5,204 bases of DNA from Victivallales bacterium (lineage in GTDB: Bacteria > Verrucomicrobiota > Lentisphaeria > Victivallales > Victivallaceae): contig JAHOYW010000222.1 of NCBI GenBank assembly GCA_019038735.1, positions 1 to 5,204 on the forward strand, read 5' to 3'. The position numbers were made by a program, and so were the translations under genes. Numbering within the stretch: position 1 is the stretch's first letter; each line of letters begins with the position of its first letter. Below the pieces are notes generated by a model. The model saw only the letters and a program-made list of their open reading frames with translations. It searched no databases and had not been told where the DNA came from. Below are positions 1-5,204 of the stretch, in pieces.

Positions 1-1
1 T

Positions 2-646
2 ATGAAAGGTTTAATCGGTAAAAAGCTCGGGATGTCTCAGGTCTTTGATGACTCAGGCAAAGTAACACCCGTAACTGTCATTCAGGCAGGACCCTGTACG
101 GTCGTTGATGTGATGACCAAAGATCGCGATGGTTACTCGGCGATTCAGTTGGGTTTTGGGAGTAAAAAGGCAAAAAATGTCTCTAAAGCAATGCTTGGAC
201 ATTTCAAAAAAGCCAATCTCAAAACAGATTTACCATCAGTCTCAAGAGAATTCCGCACGGAAAAAGATCCAGAAGTAGAACTCGGCAGCATTATTTGCGC
301 TGATATTTTTGCGGCAGATGAATTTCTCGATGTTACTGGTACTGTCAAAGGTCGTGGTTTTCAGGGCGTTGTAAAACGCTACAACTTCGCTGGTGGTCGC
401 TATTCTCATGGCGGTGGCTGGAAAAGAAAGCCGGGGTCTATTGGACAATGTGAATTTCCAGGTCGTGTCGATAAAGGCAAAAAGATGCCGGGACAAATGG
501 GTAACGTTCGTAGAACTATCCAGAATCTCCGTGTCGTTCGTGTTATGGCTGAAGAAAATATACTCTTCGTCAAAGGTGCTGTTCCAGGACCTGTCGGCGG
601 AACTGTTCTTCTCCGTTCAGCTATCAAAAAAACTAACAGCAAATAA
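2..646 (+). CDS. rplC: 50S ribosomal protein L3
   Basis: Large-subunit protein L3 (uL3), a primary 23S rRNA binder that starts 50S assembly and sends a long extension towards the peptidyl transferase centre. The 214-residue product is normal family length. It opens with the bacterial L3 start MKGLIGKKLGMSQVF, has the central VTGTVKGRGFQGVVKRYNF segment (about residues 111-129), the GSIG-x3-PGRV-x-KGKKMPGQMGN extension (about 145-168) and the C-terminal LFVKGAVPGP motif (about 188-197). The ATG lies one base into the window, so its ribosome binding site and the expected upstream rpsJ cannot be seen. It is first of five co-directional genes, with 18 bases before rplD. Oddity: at the place where E. 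coli L3 has Gln150, the PrmB methylation target, this protein reads Glu151 (G-S-I-G-Q-C-E-F-P-G), so that modification should not occur here; this comparison is from memory. Confidence 0.98.
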   Translation: MKGLIGKKLGMSQVFDDSGKVTPVTVIQAGPCTVVDVMTKDRDGYSAIQLGFGSKKAKNVSKAMLGHFKKANLKTDLPSVSREFRTEKDPEVELGSIICADIFAADEFLDVTGTVKGRGFQGVVKRYNFAGGRYSHGGGWKRKPGSIGQCEFPGRVDKGKKMPGQMGNVRRTIQNLRVVRVMAEENILFVKGAVPGPVGGTVLLRSAIKKTNSK

Positions 647-664
647 CTCTGAAGGGTAGATACT

Positions 665-1291
665 ATGTCAAAGATTTTACAGATTGTTGATAGCAAAGCT
701 GCTGTCGTTGGTGAATACACTCTTCCAGAGAATTGCTTTGAACTTGAAAGAGGTTCTCAGGCTGTTCATGAGTGTGTAGTCGGCTTTCTCGCCGAACAAC
801 GCGCAGGTACTGCTTGTACAAAAACTCGCGGCAATGTCCGTGGCGGTGGCGCAAAACCATATGCTCAGAAAGGTACTGGTCGCGCTCGTTCCGGTAGCAT
901 ACGTAATCCTATATGGGCTGGAGGTGGTACTATTTTTGGACCGAGTCCACGTAGTTACGCCAAGAAAATTAATAAGAAAGTTCGTAAATTAGCTTTAAAA
1001 AGAGCTCTTTCCGAACGTGTTGAAGAAGCTAGCGTAATCGTTCTCGATAAAATTGAGTTCGCTGACGGCAAAACTAAAAGCGCGAAAGCGTTTTTGAAGA
1101 ATTTGCAGATTGCTAAGAACGCTTTAATCCTTGTTCCTGAATATACTGAAAGCATCATAAGTGCTACAGGCAATTTAGATAATGCGGTTTTGCGTAGTGC
1201 GACAAGCGTTAATGTTTATGAACTTCTTCGTTTCTCTAAAATTATTTGCACCAAAGATTCACTTGACATTCTTGTCAAGAGAATGGGTTAA
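665..1291 (+). CDS. rplD: 50S ribosomal protein L4
   Basis: Large-subunit protein L4 (uL4), which folds domain I of 23S rRNA and whose extended loop lines the nascent peptide exit tunnel. In some bacteria, notably E. coli, it also represses its own S10 operon. The 208-residue product is full length. The Arg/Gly/Lys-rich tunnel loop is clear at about residues 52-92 (KTRGNVRGGGAKPYAQKGTG, then RARSGSIRNP, then GGGTIFGPSPRSY), followed by the basic helix KKINKKVRKLALKRALS and the C-terminal alpha/beta part with NVYELLRF. A GAAGGG Shine-Dalgarno at 651-656 sits 8 bases before the ATG. It follows rplC by 18 bases and precedes rplW by 11. Any L4-responsive leader would be upstream of rpsJ, outside the window, so autoregulation cannot be judged. 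Confidence 0.98.
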   Translation: MSKILQIVDSKAAVVGEYTLPENCFELERGSQAVHECVVGFLAEQRAGTACTKTRGNVRGGGAKPYAQKGTGRARSGSIRNPIWAGGGTIFGPSPRSYAKKINKKVRKLALKRALSERVEEASVIVLDKIEFADGKTKSAKAFLKNLQIAKNALILVPEYTESIISATGNLDNAVLRSATSVNVYELLRFSKIICTKDSLDILVKRMG

Positions 1292-1302
1292 GGAGAACTA
1301 TA

Positions 1303-1584
1303 ATGAAGAATGCATATAAAGTAATTATTTCCCCATTGATCACTGAAAAAAATAATGATCTTGCTAATCAAGATAAATATGTTTTTAAAGTTGACCGCAA
1401 TGCCGGAAAAATTGAGATAGGACGGGCTGTTGAAGAACTTTTCGAAGTGAAAGTTAAGTCCGTCAACGTGATGAACTATAATGGCAAACCTAAACGTGCC
1501 GGAAGATCTGCTGTAGTCGGTCGCCGCGCGAACTGGAAGAAAGCCGTTGTAACTCTTGCTGAAGGTAGCATTGACTTGTTTTAA
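1303..1584 (+). CDS. rplW: 50S ribosomal protein L23
   Basis: Large-subunit protein L23 (uL23), which sits at the mouth of the exit tunnel and is the docking point for trigger factor and the signal recognition particle. The 93-residue product has the usual bacterial length and pattern: the start YKVIISPLITEK (about residues 5-16), KYVFKVDRNAGKIEIGRAVEELF (about 25-47), KVKSVNVMNYNGKPKR (about 50-65), and the closing WKKAVVTL strand. The AAGGAG Shine-Dalgarno at 1290-1295 overlaps the rplD stop codon (1289-1291) and lies 7 bases before the ATG, so translation of the two genes is probably closely linked. It follows rplD by 11 bases and precedes rplB by 22. Nothing about it is unusual for the family. 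Confidence 0.97.
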   Translation: MKNAYKVIISPLITEKNNDLANQDKYVFKVDRNAGKIEIGRAVEELFEVKVKSVNVMNYNGKPKRAGRSAVVGRRANWKKAVVTLAEGSIDLF

Positions 1585-1606
1585 CAGGAAATTGAGGTAA
1601 AATAAT

Positions 1607-2434
1607 ATGGCTATAAAAAGTTATAATCCAACAACTCCGAGCAGACGGAATATGACCGTTTCGGATTTTGCCGAAATAACAGTCGATTCTCCTCTGAAGG
1701 GTTTGACTAAAGGCAAAAAGTCCACTGGTGGACGTAACAACTTAGGACGTATCACTACACGTTTTCGTGGTGGTGGTAACAAACGTCGTTTACGCGCGAT
1801 TGATTTCAAACGTGACAAAGACGGTATTCCTGCAAAAGTTGTAAGTATTGAATATGATCCAAACCGTACAGCGAATATTGCATTGCTTTCATACGCTGAT
1901 GGTGAAAAACGTTACATTTTAGCTCCTTTGGGCTTAACTGTCGGCGCAACTGTTATGAACGGCAAGAAAGCAGAACCAAAAAGTGGTAACTGCTTACGTC
2001 TGAAAGATATTCCAGTTGGCTTGACTATTCATAATATTGAGATGCAGGCTGGTCATGGCGCGAAATTAGTTCGTTCCGCTGGTCAAGTTGCTATACTGCG
2101 TGCCCGTGATGGAAAATATGCTCAAGTAAAACTTCCTTCTGGTGAAGTTCGTTTGATCAATATTGAATGTCGTGCTACAATTGGTCAGGTTGGTAATTTA
2201 GATCATTCTAAAATCAAGCTGGGTAAAGCTGGTAAAAAACGTTATATGGGCAAACGCCCGCACGTTCGTGGTGTTGCGATGAACCCTGTTGACCATCCGA
2301 TGGGTGGTGGTGAAGGTAAAACTAGTGGTGGTGGACATCCGCAATCTCCATGGGGTCAGTTAGCTAAGGGTAAGAAGACTCGTAACAAGCGTAAAGCTTC
2401 CAGTAAATTCATCCTTGAACGGAGGAAAAAATAA
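1607..2434 (+). CDS. rplB: 50S ribosomal protein L2
   Basis: Large-subunit protein L2 (uL2), a highly conserved 23S rRNA binder needed for subunit association and for shaping the peptidyl transferase centre. The 275-residue product matches family length. The N-terminal RNA-binding region has [21 protein letters not shown] (about residues 41-61), the middle has the SH3-like core with [27 protein letters not shown] (about 81-107), and the C-terminus has [30 protein letters not shown] (about 221-250) and a basic tail. The His of the VDHP motif, equivalent to the functionally important E. coli His229, is kept (His230). The following DHPH position is Met232 rather than His. A GAGGT Shine-Dalgarno at 1594-1598 lies 8 bases before the ATG. 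The stop codon shares its last base with the rpsS start (TAATG). Confidence 0.98.
   Translation: MAIKSYNPTTPSRRNMTVSDFAEITVDSPLKGLTKGKKSTGGRNNLGRITTRFRGGGNKRRLRAIDFKRDKDGIPAKVVSIEYDPNRTANIALLSYADGEKRYILAPLGLTVGATVMNGKKAEPKSGNCLRLKDIPVGLTIHNIEMQAGHGAKLVRSAGQVAILRARDGKYAQVKLPSGEVRLINIECRATIGQVGNLDHSKIKLGKAGKKRYMGKRPHVRGVAMNPVDHPMGGGEGKTSGGGHPQSPWGQLAKGKKTRNKRKASSKFILERRKK
2421..2425 (+). promoter_or_regulatory. rpsS ribosome binding site inside rplB
   Basis: GGAGG lies 8 bases before the rpsS ATG at 2434 and falls within the last codons of rplB, where it encodes part of the Arg-rich tail. Together with the TAATG stop/start overlap this indicates translational coupling of S19 to L2. It also fixes the rpsS start. 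Confidence 0.85.
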
Positions 2435-2703
2435 TGTCTAGATCAGTTAGAAAAGGTCCTTTCGTGGATGGTCACTTGCTCAAGAAGGTTGAGAGAATGA
2501 ATGCAAGCGGGAAAAAGCTTCCAATTAAGACTTGGTCCCGTCGCTCAATGATTATTCCAGATTTTGTAGGGCATACATTTAACGTGCATAATGGCAAATC
2601 TTTTGCTACAGTTTTCGTGACTGAAAATATGGTTGGTCACAAACTTGGCGAATTTTCTGTTACTCGTGTATTCAGAATCCATGGTGTTATAAGCGGTAAG
2701 TAA
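2434..2703 (+). CDS. rpsS: 30S ribosomal protein S19
   Basis: Small-subunit protein S19 (uS19), a head protein that partners S13, contacts 16S rRNA and forms bridges to the 50S subunit, with a C-terminal tail reaching toward A-site tRNA. The 89-residue product is a little short for the family (about 92 in E. coli). Family motifs are in order: [18 protein letters not shown] (about residues 3-20), [25 protein letters not shown] (about 31-55), [11 protein letters not shown] (about 64-74) and TRVFRIHG (about 77-84). Compared with the common form GEF-x-PTR-x-x-x-GH, the Pro is Val and the Gly before His is Ile, in the segment leading to the tail. The reading frame has no break, so it looks functional. 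It is the last gene of this run: a terminator follows 25 bases later and the usual next gene, rplV, is missing. Confidence 0.97.
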   Translation: MSRSVRKGPFVDGHLLKKVERMNASGKKLPIKTWSRRSMIIPDFVGHTFNVHNGKSFATVFVTENMVGHKLGEFSVTRVFRIHGVISGK

Positions 2704-2727
2704 TTACTCGTTAAACATCAATTATAC

Positions 2728-2763
2728 AAAAAACACCCAGCTATATCAGCCGGGTGTTTTTTT
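2728..2763 (+). terminator. Factor-independent terminator after rpsS
   Basis: An 11-base-pair perfect stem pairs 2728-2738 (AAAAAACACCC) with 2752-2762 (GGGTGTTTTTT), ending in a seven-T run at 2757-2763. Inside the stem, after an A-C mismatch, GC at 2740-2741 can pair with GC at 2749-2750, leaving a 7-base loop. It starts 25 bases after the rpsS stop and should end the ribosomal protein transcript. The A-run on the left arm gives a T-run on the other strand, so it may also stop minus-strand transcripts that read through the hairpin at 2846-2875. Confidence 0.88.
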
Positions 2764-2842
2764 ATTAATAATCTCGCATGTAAAAACAAATGGCGTGCTT
2801 TTCAAGTTTAAACTAATACCGAATTGCAATCTAACGGATAGT

Positions 2843-2875
2843 AAAAAAAGGTCTGACTCAAAAGCCAGACCTTTT
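2843..2875 (-). terminator. Factor-independent terminator of the EF-G-like gene
   Basis: A perfect 10-base-pair stem pairs 2846-2855 (AAAAGGTCTG) with 2866-2875 (CAGACCTTTT). Read on the minus strand, the stem starts 20 bases after the stop codon of the EF-G-like gene and ends in seven Ts (complement of A 2843-2849). On the plus strand the hairpin is followed by TTTTAATTTTTT, so it can probably work in both directions and act as a second barrier to transcription coming from rpsS. Confidence 0.85.
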
Positions 2876-2895
2876 AATTTTTTGCCTTCTTTAGA

Positions 2896-4911
2896 TTACT
2901 CTTCGCTGTTTGTAGCTTGGTGCTTAGCGATGATATCATTCGCGATACTTGACGGCACTTGTTCGTATCTTTCAAAATCCATTTTAAAGACCCCGCGACC
3001 GTGCGTCATACTACGCAGTTCTGTAGCGTATTTTGACATTTCCACCAATGGAACGTCAGCATTTACAACCTGCAGTCCTTCTTCAGTGCCCATACCCAAA
3101 ATACGACCGCGCTTGTGATTCAAGTCACCGGTAACATCACCCATATAATCATTTGGAACGGTAATCTTCACTTTCATAATAGGTTCAAGGATAACTGGCT
3201 TTGATTTGGCAATCGCGTCACGGAAAGCTGTTCTTCCAGCAATTTTAAATGCCATTTCATTTGAATCTACCGGATGATGTTTACCGTCATAAACAGTTAC
3301 TTTAATATTTTCAACTTTACATCCTACCAAAGGTCCGGCGTCCAGAGTTCCAACGACTCCTTTTTCTATCGCCGGAATAAAGTTCTTCGGGATATTTCCG
3401 CCGACAACTTTATTTTCAAACTCATAGCCATCTGGAGAAGGTTCGATGCGCAGGAATACTTCCGCGAATTGTCCTGCTCCGCCAGTTTGTTTCTTGTGTT
3501 TGTAATGCCCTTCTCCATTCATCGTGATAGTTTCACGATATGGAATTTTTGGAGTTTCAAGATTTACGGCTACTTTGTATTGGTCTTTCAGTTTCTTAAC
3601 AACCTGCGAAAGATGCTGGTCGCCCATGCCGGAAAGCAGCATTTCATGAGTTTCATCCTGACGTTTGAGAATCACAGTAGGATCACTTTCGGATAACTTA
3701 TGCAAGCCCTGAGCGATTTTATCCTCTTCTCCATTTTTTGCTGGAGAAATAGCGTAAGACATAACTGGATTAGGGAATACTATTGGCAACATTTCTTTAG
3801 TAGAGCTACTGCCCAGTGTATTGCCAATATGTGTATTTTTGAGTTTTGCTATCGCGCCAATACTGCCGGGTCCAAGCGAAGACGTGTTTTTCTGATTTTT
3901 CCCATTAAGCAATAGAATTGATCCGAAACGTTCTTTTGTGGCTGTGTTGACATTATAATATTCGCTGTCAGATTTCATCTCCCCTGAAACAACCTTGAAA
4001 AATGTCAATTGTCCGATAAAGGGGTCAACGACACATTTAAAGACTCGCGCGACCGGCGTGCCGCTTTCGACAAGTGTCAACTCGCTTTCGTCAGCTAATT
4101 TAACTTTCTTCTTGGTCATCGGGTTAGGGAAAAGATTATTGATACTGTCCATGAGCTTAGTCACGCCAATATCTTTCGCTGTACTCGCGGCGTAAACCGG
4201 TACTAGGTCGCCACTCATAATAGCGGTATACAGACCTGTGGCGATTTCCGCGTCACTAAGCTCTTCGCCTTCCAAATATTTTTCCATCAAGGCTTCGTCG
4301 GACTCCGCGATGGTATCCATGAGCATTTCTTTATATTTTGCGGCATCAGCAGCAAGCTCTTCAGGAACGTCAGTGTCTCTAAGGACGTTTACAACAGCAC
4401 TGAAACCGTCTTCCTTGCCAACTGGCAAAGTGACCGGCACACAAACAGTTTTGCCGTACGCTTCCTGCAATTGAGTTAAAACTGTCTTAAAATCAGCTCT
4501 GTCTCTATCTACACGATTAATCAATATAAAGCGCGGGATATTTAAACGCCGGGCAATTTTCCAGGCGCGAGTTGAACCGACTTGCAGACCTTCAACCGCA
4601 TCAACAACCAGCAGAAGGCTGTCCGCGATAGTCATAGGAGCAATAGTTTCGCCAATAAACTCAGCGTAACCGGGAGTGTCTACAAAAAATAAGTTTTTAC
4701 CTTTCCAGGAACAATTCAGTGGTGATGAGTAAATACTCGCTTGTTTTTCCTGCTCTTCCGGAGTGTAATCAGATATACTGGTCTTCTGGTCGACACTACC
4801 GAGACGTTCAACAGCTCCGGCTTTAAAAAGCATCAAGTCGCAAAGAGATGTTTTCCCGCATCCACTATGTCCAGCAACAACAAAATTCCTAGTTTCACTT
4901 ACTTTTTCCAT
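2896..4911 (-). CDS. fusA2: Elongation factor G-like translational GTPase (EF-G2-type paralog)
   Basis: A cytosolic GTPase with all five EF-G domains in 671 residues, close to EF-G length. It resembles the EF-G-like family often annotated EF-G2 (TM_1651 type) more than canonical FusA. The symbol fusA2 is used by convention for such paralogs. Visible motifs: P-loop GHSGCGKT (14-21); switch region ending KQASI (56-60) in place of RGITI; DTPGY (78-82) in place of DTPGH; NRVD (132-135) in place of NKxD; a G5-like AAS (241-243). Domain II is about 285-375, domain III about 385-455, domain IV about 460-575 with the tip loop YDGKHHPVDS keeping the His (546) equivalent to E. coli His583, and domain V about 576-660. 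The retained domain IV suggests tRNA-mimic action on ribosomes, but whether it performs translocation, recycling or another step is unknown. A CTTCCTT on the plus strand at 4916-4922 gives the minus-strand Shine-Dalgarno AAGGAAG, supporting the 4911 start. It is a single gene, convergent with rpsS, with its own terminator. Confidence 0.93.
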   Translation of the reverse strand: MEKVSETRNFVVAGHSGCGKTSLCDLMLFKAGAVERLGSVDQKTSISDYTPEEQEKQASIYSSPLNCSWKGKNLFFVDTPGYAEFIGETIAPMTIADSLLLVVDAVEGLQVGSTRAWKIARRLNIPRFILINRVDRDRADFKTVLTQLQEAYGKTVCVPVTLPVGKEDGFSAVVNVLRDTDVPEELAADAAKYKEMLMDTIAESDEALMEKYLEGEELSDAEIATGLYTAIMSGDLVPVYAASTAKDIGVTKLMDSINNLFPNPMTKKKVKLADESELTLVESGTPVARVFKCVVDPFIGQLTFFKVVSGEMKSDSEYYNVNTATKERFGSILLLNGKNQKNTSSLGPGSIGAIAKLKNTHIGNTLGSSSTKEMLPIVFPNPVMSYAISPAKNGEEDKIAQGLHKLSESDPTVILKRQDETHEMLLSGMGDQHLSQVVKKLKDQYKVAVNLETPKIPYRETITMNGEGHYKHKKQTGGAGQFAEVFLRIEPSPDGYEFENKVVGGNIPKNFIPAIEKGVVGTLDAGPLVGCKVENIKVTVYDGKHHPVDSNEMAFKIAGRTAFRDAIAKSKPVILEPIMKVKITVPNDYMGDVTGDLNHKRGRILGMGTEEGLQVVNADVPLVEMSKYATELRSMTHGRGVFKMDFERYEQVPSSIANDIIAKHQATNSEE

Positions 4912-4970
4912 AGCACTTCCTTTTTATTTAAGAATTTAAAGAAATAAACCATTTAACTTTACATAAAACC

Positions 4971-4999
4971 TTGACAAAGCAGTAAATATATACTAAAAT
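4971..4999 (+). promoter_or_regulatory. Near-consensus sigma70 promoter
   Basis: A perfect -35 box TTGACA (4971-4976) is followed by a 17-base spacer and a -10 box TAAAAT (4994-4999, five of six consensus bases). Transcription would start near 5006 and read into the gene at 5127, giving a leader of about 120 bases. The spacer contains the imperfect palindrome AGTAAATATATACT (4981-4994), a possible operator but easily a by-product of AT richness. Confidence 0.75.
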
Positions 5000-5014
5000 A
5001 GCAGTCCTTTATCG

Positions 5015-5094
5015 AAAATCAAAAGCTTAAATAAGATTTTTATTGTCATATTTTAAATATATAATTACTTTAATTGTTGTAAAGCTTTTATTTT
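5015..5094 (+). other. AT-rich leader with long inverted repeat
   Basis: In the presumed 5' leader of the gene at 5127, AAAATCAAAAGCTT (5015-5028) can pair with AAGCTTTTATTTT (5082-5094), a 13-base-pair stem with one bulged C closing a loop of about 53 bases. A second, mutually exclusive inverted repeat pairs TACTAAAATA (4991-5000, containing the -10 box) with TATTTTAGTA (5089-5098). The region is very AT-rich, so chance pairing is a real possibility. No known riboswitch was recognised. Confidence 0.35.
5056..5083 (-). promoter_or_regulatory. Possible promoter of the EF-G-like gene
   Basis: On the minus strand, TTTACA (5083 down to 5078, five of six -35 bases) is followed after 16 bases by TATATT (5061 down to 5056, five of six -10 bases). 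This would give a leader of about 137 bases before the start at 4911. No better candidate was found closer to the gene, but matches of this quality are common in such AT-rich DNA. Confidence 0.28.
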
Positions 5095-5126
5095 AGTAGT
5101 ATTTGTAAAGTATATTGAGAGATAAT

Positions 5127-5204
5127 ATGGATACACAAAAAACAAGAAAAAAAGGATATGTGCCTCGTTTGACCTTTTCAGGAGAAACACATACCGGTCT
5201 AGTC
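5127..5204 (+). CDS. Unidentified protein, N-terminal fragment cut by window end
   Basis: The ATG at 5127 opens a frame of 26 codons that runs off the window without a stop, beginning MDTQKTRKKGYVPRLTF and continuing to SGETHTGLV. The start is basic (five Lys or Arg in residues 5-14) with no signal peptide or membrane segment. A weak Shine-Dalgarno, GAGAG at 5117-5121, lies 5 bases upstream. The near-consensus promoter at 4971-4999 points into it, which supports a real gene. It is divergent from the EF-G-like gene, separated by 215 bases. The product is not recognised. The basic start followed by a Gly-spaced beta-like segment is loosely like the beginning of a PilZ domain, but 26 residues are too few to support that. 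Confidence 0.6.
   Translation, partial: MDTQKTRKKGYVPRLTFSGETHTGLV

Noticed and set aside
406..720. Open frame of 104 codons on the minus strand spanning rplC and the start of rplD
   Set aside because: It lies opposite clearly recognised L3 and L4 coding sequence and has no family features of its own.
2764..2842. Possible small RNA or short gene between the two terminators
   Set aside because: No promoter of quality, no ribosome site with a usable frame and no stable hairpin were seen in these 79 bases.
2795..3118. Open frame of 107 codons on the plus strand, over the end of the EF-G-like gene
   Set aside because: It overlaps the terminator hairpin and the conserved domain V coding sequence on the other strand, has no clear ribosome binding site, and resembles no known protein; it is a shadow of the minus-strand gene.
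3274..3696. Open frame of 140 codons on the plus strand inside the EF-G-like gene
   Set aside because: It is antisense to domains III and IV of the GTPase, which are strongly conserved; the Phe- and Ser-rich translation is typical of an antisense shadow.
4973..4978. Minus-strand TTGTCA as a -35 box for the EF-G-like gene
   Set aside because: It is the complement of the plus-strand -35 region, and no hexamer at a spacing of 16 to 18 bases matches the -10 consensus well.
5077..5110. Direct repeat TTGTAAAG at 5077-5084 and 5103-5110 as a regulator binding site
   Set aside because: Only eight bases of low complexity in a very AT-rich region, without symmetry or a known matching regulator; not separable from chance.

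Overview
This window comes from a bacterial chromosome. It holds the front part of an S10-type ribosomal protein operon on the plus strand, then a convergent gene for an elongation factor G-like GTPase on the minus strand, and finally the first 26 codons of an unidentified plus-strand gene. Coding density, Shine-Dalgarno sites, sigma70-like promoter elements and factor-independent terminators are all bacterial. The lineage cannot be fixed from this sequence alone. The C-terminal signature of L2 ([17 protein letters not shown]) and the form of the EF-G paralog suggest to me the Planctomycetes-Verrucomicrobia-Chlamydiae group, perhaps Lentisphaerae or Verrucomicrobia, but this rests on memory of family variation and is low confidence.

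Layout: 2-2703 carries rplC, rplD, rplW, rplB and rpsS (L3, L4, L23, L2, S19), tightly packed with gaps of 11 to 22 bases and a one-base stop/start overlap between rplB and rpsS. rpsJ would be expected just upstream but lies outside the window. The usual next genes (rplV, rpsC, rplP and so on) are absent. Instead a strong terminator-like hairpin follows rpsS within 25 bases, so the S10 operon appears to be cut after rpsS. A second hairpin at 2846-2875 closes the opposing gene. The 2896-4911 minus-strand gene encodes a complete five-domain EF-G paralog of the EF-G2-like class, with several G motifs differing from canonical EF-G. From 4912 to 5126 is a very AT-rich divergent intergenic region with a near-consensus plus-strand sigma70 promoter and nested inverted repeats. 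The last gene starts at 5127 and runs off the end.

The first five genes make parts of the large and small ribosomal subunits, and the GTPase probably acts on ribosomes too, so the window is mainly translation machinery. I see no mobile element, CRISPR array, tRNA, rRNA or defence system. The points most worth checking are the operon break after rpsS, the altered GTPase motifs, and the leader region of the 3'-terminal gene.
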